Notes under the pieces: generated by a model
What the model was told of the DNA's origin: nothing
Databases searched by the model: none
The model's input: the letters and a program-made list of their open reading frames with translations, nothing else
In this document: positions 44,853 through 53,383 of the stretch, piece after piece
How positions within the stretch are numbered: position 1 is the first letter of the stretch
Layout of the letters: each line of letters opens with the position of its first letter
Assembly: GCA_003249015.1 (NCBI GenBank)
Contig: QBLS01000004.1
Coordinates: 186,001 to 250,000 of the forward strand
Source: Pseudanabaena sp.
GTDB lineage: Bacteria; Cyanobacteriota; Cyanobacteriia; Pseudanabaenales; Pseudanabaenaceae
Direction: 5' to 3'
Length of the DNA stretch: 64,000 nt
Position numbers and translations under genes: made by a program

Positions 44853-45018
44853 ACTGATGTTACGTGGAAGGAATTCTTGCGATGGCGTAAGTCTAGGGCT
44901 GGCACGGGGGCACAGCCCCTACAAGATCTAAAATTTACAGGTAGGGGCAATCCCCCCGTGGTTGCCCTGTTATGCTAGCAGCAAGAGGTTCATTATCTGA
45001 GTTCCACGTAACATCAGT
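44853..45018. mobile_element. 166-bp MITE
   Basis: Perfect 17-bp terminal inverted repeats ACTGATGTTACGTGGAA (44853-44869) and their complement (45002-45018), embedded in TTAATTA-like flanks. The interior is non-coding and has a GTAGGGGC/GCCCCTAC pair. No transposase in the window has these ends. Confidence 0.75.
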
Positions 45019-45030
45019 AATTAATTAAAA

Positions 45031-45083
45031 CCCAGAGAGATTTTGGGAAGTGTTGTTCCCATCTGCTTTTCAAAATCTCTCTG
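45031..45083. repeat. Imperfect inverted repeat beside the MITE
   Basis: CAGAGAGATTTTG facing CAAAATCTCTCTG across about 25 bases. The surrounding 44610-45191 gap has no gene. Confidence 0.5.
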
Positions 45084-45191
45084 TACTAATTAAAGCCTCA
45101 ATAAGCTGTACTTCTAAAACTTACCTTTTCATGCTCATTTCATTTTCTTGCGAAACACTACAGTGTAAGAATCCTATATACTGTTTAAGAT

Positions 45192-45914
45192 ATGACTATG
45201 TTATTTACTGCATTATTTCCTGAAAAGAGACGACTAGCCTCAACTTTACTGATTTTAGCAGTGGCAAGTGGCAATTTAGCAGCTTGCACGGCTAGTACTC
45301 AAACATCAGCAGAGACGGCAACAGCAAATCCCGAAACCATAAAGCCTGAAAAACAAGCAGATAAACCATCGTCAATGAATCATTCTGGTGGCATGATGTC
45401 CCATGATTCCATGGATTTGGGAGTGGCTGATGCAGAATATGACTTACGGTTTATTGATGGCATGACCCCCCATCATCAAGGCGCGATCGCGATGGCACAG
45501 GATGTTTTAAAAAATTCGCAACGTGCCGAATTACGGAAGTTAGCCAACGAAATTATTGCCGCCCAAGAAAAAGAGATCGCTCAGATGGGTGAATGGCGCA
45601 AAGCTTGGTATCCCAAAGCAGGAGACAAGTTAGTGATGTGGCATAAAGACATGAAGCACTCCATGGAAATGAGTCCAGACTTTCGCAAAAATATGATGAT
45701 GACTATAGATTTGGGAGGTGCTGATGATCAATTTGATTTGCGCTTTATCGAAGCTATGATTCCTCATCACGAAGGGGCTTTGGTAATGGCAAAGGATGCG
45801 ATCGCTAAATCTAAACGTCCTGAAATACAGAAACTCGCTCAAGAGATTCTTGATTCTCAAAAAGCAGAAATTGAACAGATGCAAGCATGGCGCAAAGATT
45901 GGTATGGTAAGTAA
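45192..45914 (+). CDS. Lipoprotein with two DUF305 modules
   Basis: 240 residues. The N-terminal segment ends in NLAACT, a lipobox. Two four-helix modules follow, each with the DUF305 hallmark: RFIDGMTPHHQGAIAMAQ and RFIEAMIPHHEGALVMAK, each ending with EIAQMGEWRKAWY or EIEQMQAWRKDWY. A Met/His-rich linker (NHSGGMMSHDSMD) separates them from the anchor. DUF305 proteins are ferritin-like and often associated with copper or silver resistance; His and Met richness fits metal binding in the periplasm. Confidence 0.9.
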   Translation: MTMLFTALFPEKRRLASTLLILAVASGNLAACTASTQTSAETATANPETIKPEKQADKPSSMNHSGGMMSHDSMDLGVADAEYDLRFIDGMTPHHQGAIAMAQDVLKNSQRAELRKLANEIIAAQEKEIAQMGEWRKAWYPKAGDKLVMWHKDMKHSMEMSPDFRKNMMMTIDLGGADDQFDLRFIEAMIPHHEGALVMAKDAIAKSKRPEIQKLAQEILDSQKAEIEQMQAWRKDWYGK

Positions 45915-45933
45915 TAACAATACTTCCGACAAC

Positions 45934-46058
45934 TATAGCTGTTTCAAATAAGAGTTAGGGTTTTGACTCCGCTCAGCCGACTCACATCGATGGCTAAGCG
46001 AAGCGATGCACTGAGCTTGTCGAAGCGTCAAAGCCTCTTCTCAAGATTTAAAATCACT
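45934..46058. repeat. Full copy of the ~125-bp dispersed repeat, inverted
   Basis: Starts TATAGCTGTTTCAAATAAGA and ends TCTCAAGATTTAAAATCACT, opposite to the copies at 38644 and 49534. Confidence 0.75.
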
Positions 46059-46070
46059 AAGTAGCTCACC

Positions 46071-46132
46071 ATAATTAAAACCCTAAAACTAGAAGCGGTA
46101 TAGCTTTCTAGTTTAGGGTTTTAATTATAATT
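46071..46132. terminator. Hairpin between convergent genes
   Basis: ATAATTAAAACCCTAAAACT and its near complement. It lies between the DUF305 and PNPOx genes, which converge. Confidence 0.6.
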
Positions 46133-46153
46133 TATTAACAATTCAGATTAGAT

Positions 46154-46747
46154 TTACTGTTTTCCTCGTTCAGCCAAAAGCGTCTCAAGTTCTCTGATTT
46201 TGGCTTGTGCTATTTCCATTTCCGCTTCTGAATAGCGGATGGGGATATGCTGAGGGCAATTCCAATCCCAGCCTTCAATTTCAAATACGATCGCTCGTTC
46301 CACCGTTGCATTATAATCTCGATCCTGAACTTGCTCGATAATCGCTGGATCATCTTCAACGATTCTTGCGCGACCCAAAATTTTGAGGCGGCGGCGATTG
46401 CGGTAATCCATCAAAAATAAAAACGCCCGATCGCTTTCTGAGAGATTACCCACAGAAATATACTGCACATTACCCCGAAAATCAGCAAACCCCAAAGTTC
46501 TTGGGTTCAGAATTTTTAAGAATCCTGCTTTGCCGCCACGAAACTGAATATAAGGATAGCCATTAGAAGTAACTGTTCCCAGATAAAATCCATCCATTGC
46601 GGAGATGAATTGGGCTAGTTCAGGCGTGACAGTATTATTGTCTGCCCCTTTTTCTACAAAGCGTTCGTAGTTCTCACGGGAACCCATTTTCTCTTGCATC
46701 GCTTTGACTGCGGGTGTAAAGGCGATCGTACCAAACTGACGGGGCAT
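46154..46747 (-). CDS. Pyridoxamine 5'-phosphate oxidase-family flavoprotein
   Basis: 197 residues. The split-barrel FMN fold shows in GTVTSNGYPYIQFRGGKAGF, FADFRGNVQYISVGNL, AFLFLMDYRNRRRLKILG and IVFEIEGWDWNCPQHIP. The last is typical of a subgroup annotated as pyridoxamine 5'-phosphate oxidase-related FMN-binding protein, not the true PdxH. It lies 18 bases after a glutathione S-transferase gene, suggesting a shared redox or detoxification role. Confidence 0.88.
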   Translation of the reverse strand: MPRQFGTIAFTPAVKAMQEKMGSRENYERFVEKGADNNTVTPELAQFISAMDGFYLGTVTSNGYPYIQFRGGKAGFLKILNPRTLGFADFRGNVQYISVGNLSESDRAFLFLMDYRNRRRLKILGRARIVEDDPAIIEQVQDRDYNATVERAIVFEIEGWDWNCPQHIPIRYSEAEMEIAQAKIRELETLLAERGKQ

Positions 46748-46765
46748 AGGTTTAATTCCTCAGAT

Positions 46766-47368
46766 CTAAATTCCTTTCATGCCAACAAAGTTTGGCAGTT
46801 GCTTAACGCGCTCAATCCAACTCAAAACATGGGGATAATTATCGAGTTCAATCTTCCCATCTTTGGCAAGGGCAACATAGGGAAATACTGCTACATCGGC
46901 AATCGTGGGACGCTCAAATTCTAACCAAAGGCGATCGCGGAGATGCTGGTTGAGTTGATTGAGAATAAACTGCGATTTGAGCGTAGCCCTTTCTATATTG
47001 ATTTTAGTGCCTTCGCCAAAGAGATGAAAAAGACGCGCGTTTTCTACACCTTGCCGTACTTCGCCTGCCGCGATCGAAAGCCAACGCACCACCTGAGCTA
47101 GTCCAACAGCATCCGTTGGCAACCACTCGTCACCACCATAGGTTCTTGCTAGATAAACCAAGATTGCCTGAGCATCAGCTAAAGTCACATCCCCATCTTC
47201 AAGGATCGGAATTTGCCCAAAGGGATTGCGGGCGAGATATTTGGGAGACTTATGCTCTCCTTTCATAAGATCGACTCTGACCCATTCGTACTCAACCCCT
47301 AAAAGGGATGCTAAAAGCTGAACTTTATAGGCATTACCAGAAACTTCGTGCCCGTAGATTTTTATCAT
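46766..47368 (-). CDS. Glutathione S-transferase
   Basis: 200 residues. An N-terminal thioredoxin-like domain (IKIYGHEVSGNAYKVQLLAS; FGQIPILEDGDVTLADAQAI, with the cis-Pro and Glu/Asp-Ser-like GSH site) and an all-helical C-terminal domain (FERPTIADVAVFPYVAL) are present. It probably conjugates glutathione to electrophiles in the cytoplasm. It is divergent from a TetR gene across a 92-base gap with two operators, so it is most likely the TetR target. Confidence 0.9.
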   Translation of the reverse strand: MIKIYGHEVSGNAYKVQLLASLLGVEYEWVRVDLMKGEHKSPKYLARNPFGQIPILEDGDVTLADAQAILVYLARTYGGDEWLPTDAVGLAQVVRWLSIAAGEVRQGVENARLFHLFGEGTKINIERATLKSQFILNQLNQHLRDRLWLEFERPTIADVAVFPYVALAKDGKIELDNYPHVLSWIERVKQLPNFVGMKGI

Positions 47369-47384
47369 TTTTTTATTATTTATG

Positions 47385-47427
47385 TACTGTACGTTCGGTA
47401 TAAAAGTAATGTACCGACTGTTTGGTA
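47385..47427. promoter_or_regulatory. Two TetR-type operators in the divergent promoter
   Basis: TACTGTACGTTCGGTA (47385-47400) and TACCGACTGTTTGGTA (47412-47427) match TACYGNNYGTTYGGTA, a near-palindrome based on TACCGAACGTTCGGTA. Their starts are 27 bases apart. On the minus strand a TTGACA (47437-47432), 17 bases and TACATT form a promoter for the GST gene, with the second operator between -35 and -10. Confidence 0.65.
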
Positions 47428-47460
47428 TAATGTCAAGAGATCAACTAAAGACTTTCTGCT

Positions 47461-48012
47461 ATGTCTAAAGCCAAATATATTCCATGCTTACTCAGCCTAT
47501 TTCGTCAGCATGGGTATGATGGAGCGACTCTAGCTAGGATCTCTGAGGCTACAGGGCTAGGCAAAGCAAGTCTCTATCACCATTTCCCCAATGGCAAAGA
47601 TGAAATGGTCAACACTGTATTGACTTCGCTTCAAGTCTTCATGGAAGAGCAGATTCTAGCGACTTTGACTGGTGAGAGCGAGCCTTTGGCAAAGTTTGAG
47701 AGGATGTGCGATCGCTTAAGTTATGTCTATGAAAATGGAGATCAGCCTTGCTTATTTGCTATTTTGCTAATGGGTTCTGCTAGAGATACCTTCCACGATC
47801 AAGTGAAATGGATCTTTCAAGCATGGATAGATGCAATGGTGGGCGTTTTCCAAAGTGCTGGTTTAGATCAAGAGCTAGCCAAAAGAAGGGCTGAGGACGC
47901 GGCGATCGCCATTCAAGGGTCGCTGATTCTAACTCAGGGATTGAACGACCCAAAGATTTTTCAAAGGGTAATAACAGAGTTGCCTAAGAAATTATGTCTA
48001 GATTTGCTTTAA
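47461..48012 (+). CDS. TetR-family transcriptional regulator
   Basis: 183 residues. The N-terminal HTH is clear: FRQHGYDGATLARISEATGL then GKASLYHHFPNGKDEMVNTV. The C-terminal ligand domain resembles the LmrA/YxaF group (CLFAILLMGSARDTFHDQV). It should repress its own gene and the divergent GST-PNPOx operon through the paired operators, released by an unknown small molecule. Confidence 0.9.
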   Translation: MSKAKYIPCLLSLFRQHGYDGATLARISEATGLGKASLYHHFPNGKDEMVNTVLTSLQVFMEEQILATLTGESEPLAKFERMCDRLSYVYENGDQPCLFAILLMGSARDTFHDQVKWIFQAWIDAMVGVFQSAGLDQELAKRRAEDAAIAIQGSLILTQGLNDPKIFQRVITELPKKLCLDLL

Positions 48013-48121
48013 CATCCAGCATAGAGGACAATTTCATACTAACTCTGACCCATAGCTCTGTTGCATTTGCCGTTTTAGACGGCTTTCGACTAATTGTAAA
48101 TCACTACTAGACTGCTCAAAA

Positions 48122-48742
48122 ATGCTTGCAAACTCTCCTAATTCCCAGCCTTCATTGCCGATTGTCGAAACATTCCATTCCATGCAAGGGGAAGGGGCTT
48201 GGATGGGTGCAAGTGCATTTTTTATTCGTCTTGCAGGTTGCGATGTGGGCTGTCCTTGGTGTGACACCAAAATTTCTTGGAATGTCAAAAAACATCCGCA
48301 AGTGGCGATCGCGAATCTAGTCGAGCAAGCGTTAGCCGCAAGACCTGCGATCGTGGTGATTACAGGAGGGGAGCCATTAATGCATGACTTAACAGAATTA
48401 ACACAGCAATTAAAAAAACAAGGATTACGAGTGCATTTAGAAACTTCAGGGGCGCATCCTTTCACTGGTAGTTTCGATTGGGTCACTTTTTCGCCCAAGC
48501 GCTATAAACATCCCCATAGCAGCATTTACAGTCATGTAAGCGAACTTAAGGTGGTTATTCAGGAATCTTTGGATTTGGAATGGGCTGAGCAGAATGCGAA
48601 AATGCTGAAAGCTGATGTCTTGAAATATCTGCAAGCGGAATGGTCAGCAATTAGCAGTAAGGAACTCGTAATGCAGTATGTATTAGGACATCAAGATTGG
48701 CGCGTGAGTATGCAAACCCATAAATTACTAGGAGTGAGATGA
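48122..48742 (+). CDS. queE: 7-carboxy-7-deazaguanine synthase QueE
   Basis: 206 residues. The radical-SAM cluster motif [14 protein letters not shown] follows the family start [31 protein letters not shown] and [10 protein letters not shown] are also present. It converts 6-carboxytetrahydropterin to 7-carboxy-7-deazaguanine on the queuosine/preQ0 path. It overlaps queC by four bases, so the two steps are translationally coupled. Confidence 0.93.
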   Translation: MLANSPNSQPSLPIVETFHSMQGEGAWMGASAFFIRLAGCDVGCPWCDTKISWNVKKHPQVAIANLVEQALAARPAIVVITGGEPLMHDLTELTQQLKKQGLRVHLETSGAHPFTGSFDWVTFSPKRYKHPHSSIYSHVSELKVVIQESLDLEWAEQNAKMLKADVLKYLQAEWSAISSKELVMQYVLGHQDWRVSMQTHKLLGVR

Positions 48743-49404
48743 TGATACAAGGTTTAAAAAAGGCAGTTATATTGCTATCGGGTGGTTTAGATTCATCAAC
48801 GGTGGCGGCTCAAGCGATCGCTGATGGTTATGAGGCGATCGCCCTCTCCTTCCGTTATGGTCAGCGCCATGAAAGGGAAATATTGGCAGCGAAGCAGGTT
48901 GCTAGTTTCCTAAAAATTCAAGAGCATTTTATTGTTGATGTAAATCTGGGGCAGTGGGGCGGCTCAGCCTTGACCGATGCCAATCTTGATATTCCTACAG
49001 GTGGTGTGCAAATCGATGAAATTCCGATTACCTATGTACCAGGAAGGAATACAGTATTCATTGCGATCGCCCTATCTCTCGCCGAGTCAAAGGGAGCCGA
49101 GGCGATTTATTTGGGGATTAATGCTGTGGATTATTCAGGCTATCCCGACTGTCGTCCCGATTATTTAGAGGCTTTTCAGAAGTTAGCCGCGCTTTCTTCT
49201 AAAGCGGGAGTGGAAGGTCATGCACCTCAGCTAGTTGCGCCTTTGGTAATGGATTCTAAAGTTGATATTGTCAGACGTGCCAAGCGTTTGGGTGTACCGA
49301 TTGAACTTACATGGTCATGCTATCAGGGTGGTGAGGTTCCTTGCGGGGTCTGTGATTCCTGTCGCATTCGCGATAAGGCAATTCTAGAAGCTGAACAACA
49401 ATAG
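48739..49404 (+). CDS. queC: 7-cyano-7-deazaguanine synthase QueC
   Basis: 221 residues. The PP-loop [17 protein letters not shown] starts it, and the zinc-binding cysteines are in [19 protein letters not shown]. It turns CDG into preQ0 with ATP and ammonia. The start could be the first or second ATG (48739 or 48742). The last nine or so codons and the TAG stop form one arm of a perfect 87-bp palindrome. Confidence 0.94.
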   Translation: MMIQGLKKAVILLSGGLDSSTVAAQAIADGYEAIALSFRYGQRHEREILAAKQVASFLKIQEHFIVDVNLGQWGGSALTDANLDIPTGGVQIDEIPITYVPGRNTVFIAIALSLAESKGAEAIYLGINAVDYSGYPDCRPDYLEAFQKLAALSSKAGVEGHAPQLVAPLVMDSKVDIVRRAKRLGVPIELTWSCYQGGEVPCGVCDSCRIRDKAILEAEQQ

Positions 49405-49461
49405 GAAAAGCTGCACTGAGTGCAGCTTTTCCTATTGTTGTTCAGCTTCTAGAATTGCCTT
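49375..49461. repeat. Perfect 87-bp palindrome at the queC 3' end
   Basis: Two 43-base arms match without mismatch around a single central base (49418). The left arm starts AAGGCAATTCTAGAAGCTGA and contains the end of queC, so the right arm is an inverted copy of coding sequence. It would form a very stable hairpin in RNA. Confidence 0.95.
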
Positions 49462-49533
49462 TTTAAGCTCTGTGAAAGTTAAGGGCGATCATATTTTTAG
49501 GTGAAATTGAGCTGGACTTAAATTATTCAAGCT

Positions 49534-49660
49534 ATAGGAATTTTAAATATTTAGAAGAGGCTTCGACACTTCGACAGGCTCAGTGCGTCGCTTCGCTCAG
49601 CCAACGTATACTGCTGGCTGAGCGAAGTCGAAGCCCTAACTCTTATTTGAAACAGCTATA
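49534..49660. repeat. Full copy of the ~125-bp dispersed repeat
   Basis: TATAGGAATTTTAAATATTT to TTATTTGAAACAGCTATA, with the internal GCTCAGCC/GGCTGAGC inverted pair intact. This is the best-preserved copy, with imperfect terminal inverted repeats of roughly 35 bases. Confidence 0.8.
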
Positions 49661-49678
49661 AAGTATCGAACTAGTCAA

Positions 49679-51184
49679 TTATTGAGCTTTTTTAACTAAG
49701 GCTAACTCCTCAGAGGTAAAGTCTTCAAAAGCAGCCAACTGACTGGTTAACAGCTCAACTGTGGCATCAGCAATGTCATTATTCGCGATCGCGCGATCAC
49801 GTAAACGCTGCTCCAACACATCCACAGGTGCAGAACAATAGACAATTTCCACAGGAATACTTTGTGCCTGAGCCGCCGAGATCGCCTGACTTCGCAAACT
49901 AACGCGATCGTACTTCGCATCTAAAATCACCGTGAAACCCTTAATTGCTAGCAAAGTACCCAACTCAGCGAGTCTGGTATAGGTTTTCGCAGTCATTTCT
50001 GGGGTATAGATCGCATCACTGCCCCGCTCCATGAGGTCAATTCCCGCAATCTGTTTACGAATCGCATCCGATCGCAGATAGATAGCATCTTGCTCAGAGG
50101 CGATCGCCTTTGCGGTGGTGCTTTTGCCAGAGCCTGATACCCCAGACATGATGATTAACTTGCCCTGCTTGGGTTGTGTGTATTCCCATGCCAGTTTGTA
50201 GTATGCCGCAGCTTCCGTTTGAGCATTTGCCTTGACATCCGCAGGGATATTGGGATCATCCAATAAGAAAGAAGTGACCTTAGCGCGAATATAAGCACGC
50301 ATACTGCAATAGAGAGGCAGCATTACTACACCTGTATAGTCGCCAGTGCGCTCTAGATAGGTATTTAAGAAAATATTAGCGAGATCCCTTCTACCCCGAA
50401 ACTGTAAATCCATCAACAGAAAAGCCGCATCATAGATGACATCACTATTGCGGAACGGTTCATTAAATTCAATACAATCAAAAATCTGGATTTGGTACTG
50501 GTATAGACAAATATTTTTTAAATGCACATCACCATGACATTCCCGAACCTTCCCCGCCGCAATGCGATCGCTAAATAGAGACGCATTCTCCGCAAAAAAT
50601 TGATTGGTATAGTCGCGAGTTTGCGTAAGCTGCTCTTCCGTTTGGGCGATACCAACATACTTTTCTGTAGAAGCATAGTTGTCATTGGCAACTGATCGCA
50701 CCGCTTCCATTGTGCCGAAGCTATTAATATGATCATTGGTCAGCGCCGTTTGGTGGAAATCGGCTAACTGTTCACCAATTTGCTTAACGTGCTCCGCCGT
50801 CAGACGACCAGCCGCAAACATCTCAATCAAGAGATCCTCTTGAGAAAATTCAGGCATTAAGATCGCATATTCCACAGGAGTTTTTTTTCCCGTTTGGTCA
50901 AAGCTATATTTCCCATCTTGCTCAATGATCGATAGAACCGATAGATAAAGATCAGGGGCAAGACGGCGATTGAGACGCAGCTCTTCTTCACAAAAATATT
51001 TGCGCTTTTCGAGGGTGGAAAAATCTAAAAAGCCAAAATTCATCGGCTTCTTGACTTTGTACGCATAGTCACCCGTGAGCAACACAAAGGAAATATGGGT
51101 TTGTAAAAGCTTGATTGGCTCCGTAACAGGATGGGGATAAAACTCAGGCAAGAGCATCTGCTCAATAACTGGCGGTAATGACAT
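49679..51184 (-). CDS. Two-domain protein: aminoglycoside-phosphotransferase-like plus P-loop kinase
   Basis: 501 residues. The first 335 or so resemble a phosphotransferase fold (VLLTGDYAYKVKKPMNFGFL with the ATP Lys, RECHGDVHLKNICLY catalytic loop, FDCIEFNEPFR metal loop). The C-terminal part is a P-loop kinase (LIIMSGVSGSGKSTTAKAIA near residue 345). This bifunctional architecture is widespread in bacteria but has no established substrate; gluconate-kinase-like annotation comes from the second half. It stands alone. Confidence 0.85.
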   Translation of the reverse strand: MSLPPVIEQMLLPEFYPHPVTEPIKLLQTHISFVLLTGDYAYKVKKPMNFGFLDFSTLEKRKYFCEEELRLNRRLAPDLYLSVLSIIEQDGKYSFDQTGKKTPVEYAILMPEFSQEDLLIEMFAAGRLTAEHVKQIGEQLADFHQTALTNDHINSFGTMEAVRSVANDNYASTEKYVGIAQTEEQLTQTRDYTNQFFAENASLFSDRIAAGKVRECHGDVHLKNICLYQYQIQIFDCIEFNEPFRNSDVIYDAAFLLMDLQFRGRRDLANIFLNTYLERTGDYTGVVMLPLYCSMRAYIRAKVTSFLLDDPNIPADVKANAQTEAAAYYKLAWEYTQPKQGKLIIMSGVSGSGKSTTAKAIASEQDAIYLRSDAIRKQIAGIDLMERGSDAIYTPEMTAKTYTRLAELGTLLAIKGFTVILDAKYDRVSLRSQAISAAQAQSIPVEIVYCSAPVDVLEQRLRDRAIANNDIADATVELLTSQLAAFEDFTSEELALVKKAQ

Positions 51185-51204
51185 AGGTAAGGGTGAGTAT
51201 ATTG

Positions 51205-51235
51205 GGTTGAGTGGCGGCGCTTCGCGCCGCCACTT
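51205..51235. terminator. Hairpin with GAGTGGCGGCGC arms between two minus-strand genes
   Basis: GTGGCGGCGCTTCGCGCCGC followed by CAC, the shared core. It lies between the DUF3598 gene and the kinase gene. Confidence 0.65.
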
Positions 51236-51248
51236 GCTTTTGAGGAGA

Positions 51249-52067
51249 TTATAGCGCTTTACGTTCAGTTACAAGGCTTAAGCTCAGCCACGCGCCTTTA
51301 GCGTCATAGGCTCGCACCATGCGCTGATGGAGATTTGGTTCCAATAACCATGACACCGATAGGCGAAAGGGTTGACGAGGGGCGATCGCCACAGGACAGG
51401 TCAAGGATGCACCATCAGGCAAAAATAACGTCTGCACTTGATCCTGCGAGAAAGTCAAAATCTGCGGCTGAAGAGAGCTAGCGATCGCGATTGACGTGAA
51501 GGATTGTGTTCCCATTTGCAAAGACATCGTGACGCGATCGCCTTCTTGCTGCCATTCCGTCTTAGTTGCGGTTACTTCTGGCTCTAACCAATCCGCCGCG
51601 ATCGTAATTGCCTCACCTTCCCATTTACCTAATAGATCATTGAGGGTGAGAATAGGTCTTTGTGAGTTAGGGCGATGCTGCAAATGTTCTCGAATTAGGG
51701 TAATGCGATCTAATTGGGCTGCCTTGTTATACAGCGGGACGAGGCGCAAACGGCGATCGCCATGAATCAATCCCATTTCTGCACCAAACTCTGTGTAAGG
51801 TGCAAATTGGAGCGAACCTTGGCAAAAAGCCCCATTTTCAAAAAAAGTCGTACTTTTATTGAGACTTCGATATTCTAAAACCAAGTCTTCAGGCTGACCA
51901 TTAATAAAACGGCGCACAGTCTGGCGCATGGTTTGCCGATCTTCCTGCAATTCTAAAATTGTCTCACTAGGAATATCTTCTAATATTTCTCCTTGGGGAT
52001 TAAGTTGCGCGAAAGAACCTTGCCAGTTACCAAGATTTTGTAATAAACATTCCCATTGCGATCGCAT
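51249..52067 (-). CDS. DUF3598 protein
   Basis: 272 residues. The start MRSQWECLLQNLGNWQGSFA and two similar lipocalin-like halves (the second begins LNDLLGKWEGEAITIAADW) are typical of this cyanobacterial and plastid family. The calycin-like fold suggests binding of a pigment or lipid. No function is established. It has no operon partner. Confidence 0.85.
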   Translation of the reverse strand: MRSQWECLLQNLGNWQGSFAQLNPQGEILEDIPSETILELQEDRQTMRQTVRRFINGQPEDLVLEYRSLNKSTTFFENGAFCQGSLQFAPYTEFGAEMGLIHGDRRLRLVPLYNKAAQLDRITLIREHLQHRPNSQRPILTLNDLLGKWEGEAITIAADWLEPEVTATKTEWQQEGDRVTMSLQMGTQSFTSIAIASSLQPQILTFSQDQVQTLFLPDGASLTCPVAIAPRQPFRLSVSWLLEPNLHQRMVRAYDAKGAWLSLSLVTERKAL

Positions 52068-52109
52068 ATCTGTATTAGTACTTTACTCAGTAAGTAGTTG
52101 ACATAAGTA

Positions 52110-52143
52110 GAGGTTATTCCGCCCGCGTAGCGGGCAGAATAAC
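52110..52143. terminator. Hairpin with GGTTATTCCGCCCGC arms
   Basis: GTTATTCCGCCCGC, GTA, then GCGGGCAGAATAAC. It lies after ackA on the minus strand and may end the phosphoketolase operon. Confidence 0.65.
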
Positions 52144-52151
52144 GTATGGTA

Positions 52152-53360
52152 TTACTTTAAATTCCAACATTCGCGGGCTATTTCCCAGTCTTCTTGGGTG
52201 TGAATCACCAAAACCCTCACAGCGGAATTGGGTGTAGCAATATCGACATCAAGCAGCCTTTGATTGTTTTTCTCTAAGTCTAGCTCCAATCCTAGAAACT
52301 CAAAGCCATTACAAGCTGCGGCTCTGACTGCGGCAGCATTTTCCCCAACGCCTGCGGTAAAAATCAAGGCATCTAATCCGCCAAGACTAGCTAGCATAGA
52401 GCCAATATGCGATCGCAAACTATGCACATAGACATCAAAGGCTAGTTGGGCTTGGGAGTTACCAGCAGCACTAGCTTGTAAGATCGGGCGTAAATCCCCA
52501 GAAATCCCTGAAATACCTAGTAGCCCAGATTCACGATTGAGTAAGCGATCTAGCTTTTCTACATCCATTTCAGGTTGACGTAATAAGTGGATGAGAATTC
52601 CTGCGTCAATGGAACCAGATCGACTCCCCATTACTAAGCCTTCAAGGGGAGTAAATCCCATGGTTGTGTCGATGCTCTTTCCATTCTGAATGGCTGCTAG
52701 TGAGCAGCCATTTCCTAAATGACAGGTGATCAGGCGTAAATCTTTGACTTTGCGATTGAGAATGCTGGCGGCGCGATCGCGACAATATTGATGACTAATG
52801 CCGTGAAACCCATAGCGGCGGATTCCTTGCTGCGTATATTTGGTCGGGATTGCATAGGTATAGGCGGCTGGTGCTAAGTGGGCGTGAAAGGCTGTGTCAA
52901 ATACCGCTACTTGAGGAATGTTCCCAAATACTTTCTCCGCCGCATTAATCCCTTCTAAATTGGCAGGATTATGCACTGGTGCAAATATGGCTAATTTAGC
53001 GATCGCCTCTTTTACTTCGTCATTGATGATTGTACTGTGGCGATATTCTGCACCACCATGCACGACCCGATGACCAACCATATCTACTTCAGCGGGACTT
53101 TGCAGGACTGGGGCTTCGCCACTCCACAGGGTTTCCAGCATATGGGCAATGATTTCAGGACGGGAGGTTGCGGCAATTTCTTCTTCTAAAACCTGCCCAT
53201 GTTGTGGTTTAACCCTTATTTCTGCAAATCCATCATGATGTGTCCAGTCGATACTTGCTTCCCAAATTGGTTTTGGTGGCGTATCGGGTAATTCACCTTC
53301 TAAGTCATATAAACAGCTTTTTTGACTACTCGATCCCGCATTGAGAATTAATATCTTCAT
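52152..53360 (-). CDS. ackA: Acetate kinase
   Basis: 402 residues from ATG 53360; a TTG five codons upstream is less likely. ASKHA-kinase motifs are ILILNAGSSSQKS, VGHRVVHGG, FDTAFHAHLAP, YGFHGISHQY, CHLGNGCSLAA and FTAGVGENAAAVR. It is the last gene of a run with phosphoketolase and a histidine phosphatase. The pair phosphoketolase plus acetate kinase makes ATP and acetate from sugar phosphates through acetyl phosphate. Confidence 0.96.
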   Translation of the reverse strand: MKILILNAGSSSQKSCLYDLEGELPDTPPKPIWEASIDWTHHDGFAEIRVKPQHGQVLEEEIAATSRPEIIAHMLETLWSGEAPVLQSPAEVDMVGHRVVHGGAEYRHSTIINDEVKEAIAKLAIFAPVHNPANLEGINAAEKVFGNIPQVAVFDTAFHAHLAPAAYTYAIPTKYTQQGIRRYGFHGISHQYCRDRAASILNRKVKDLRLITCHLGNGCSLAAIQNGKSIDTTMGFTPLEGLVMGSRSGSIDAGILIHLLRQPEMDVEKLDRLLNRESGLLGISGISGDLRPILQASAAGNSQAQLAFDVYVHSLRSHIGSMLASLGGLDALIFTAGVGENAAAVRAAACNGFEFLGLELDLEKNNQRLLDVDIATPNSAVRVLVIHTQEDWEIARECWNLK

Positions 53361-53383
53361 TTTTTGATTGTGCAATGCAAATT

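Noticed and set aside
48034-48498. 154-codon minus-strand ORF over queE
   Set aside because: It is antisense to a clear QueE with an intact radical-SAM motif, and its translation has low-complexity, non-protein-like composition.
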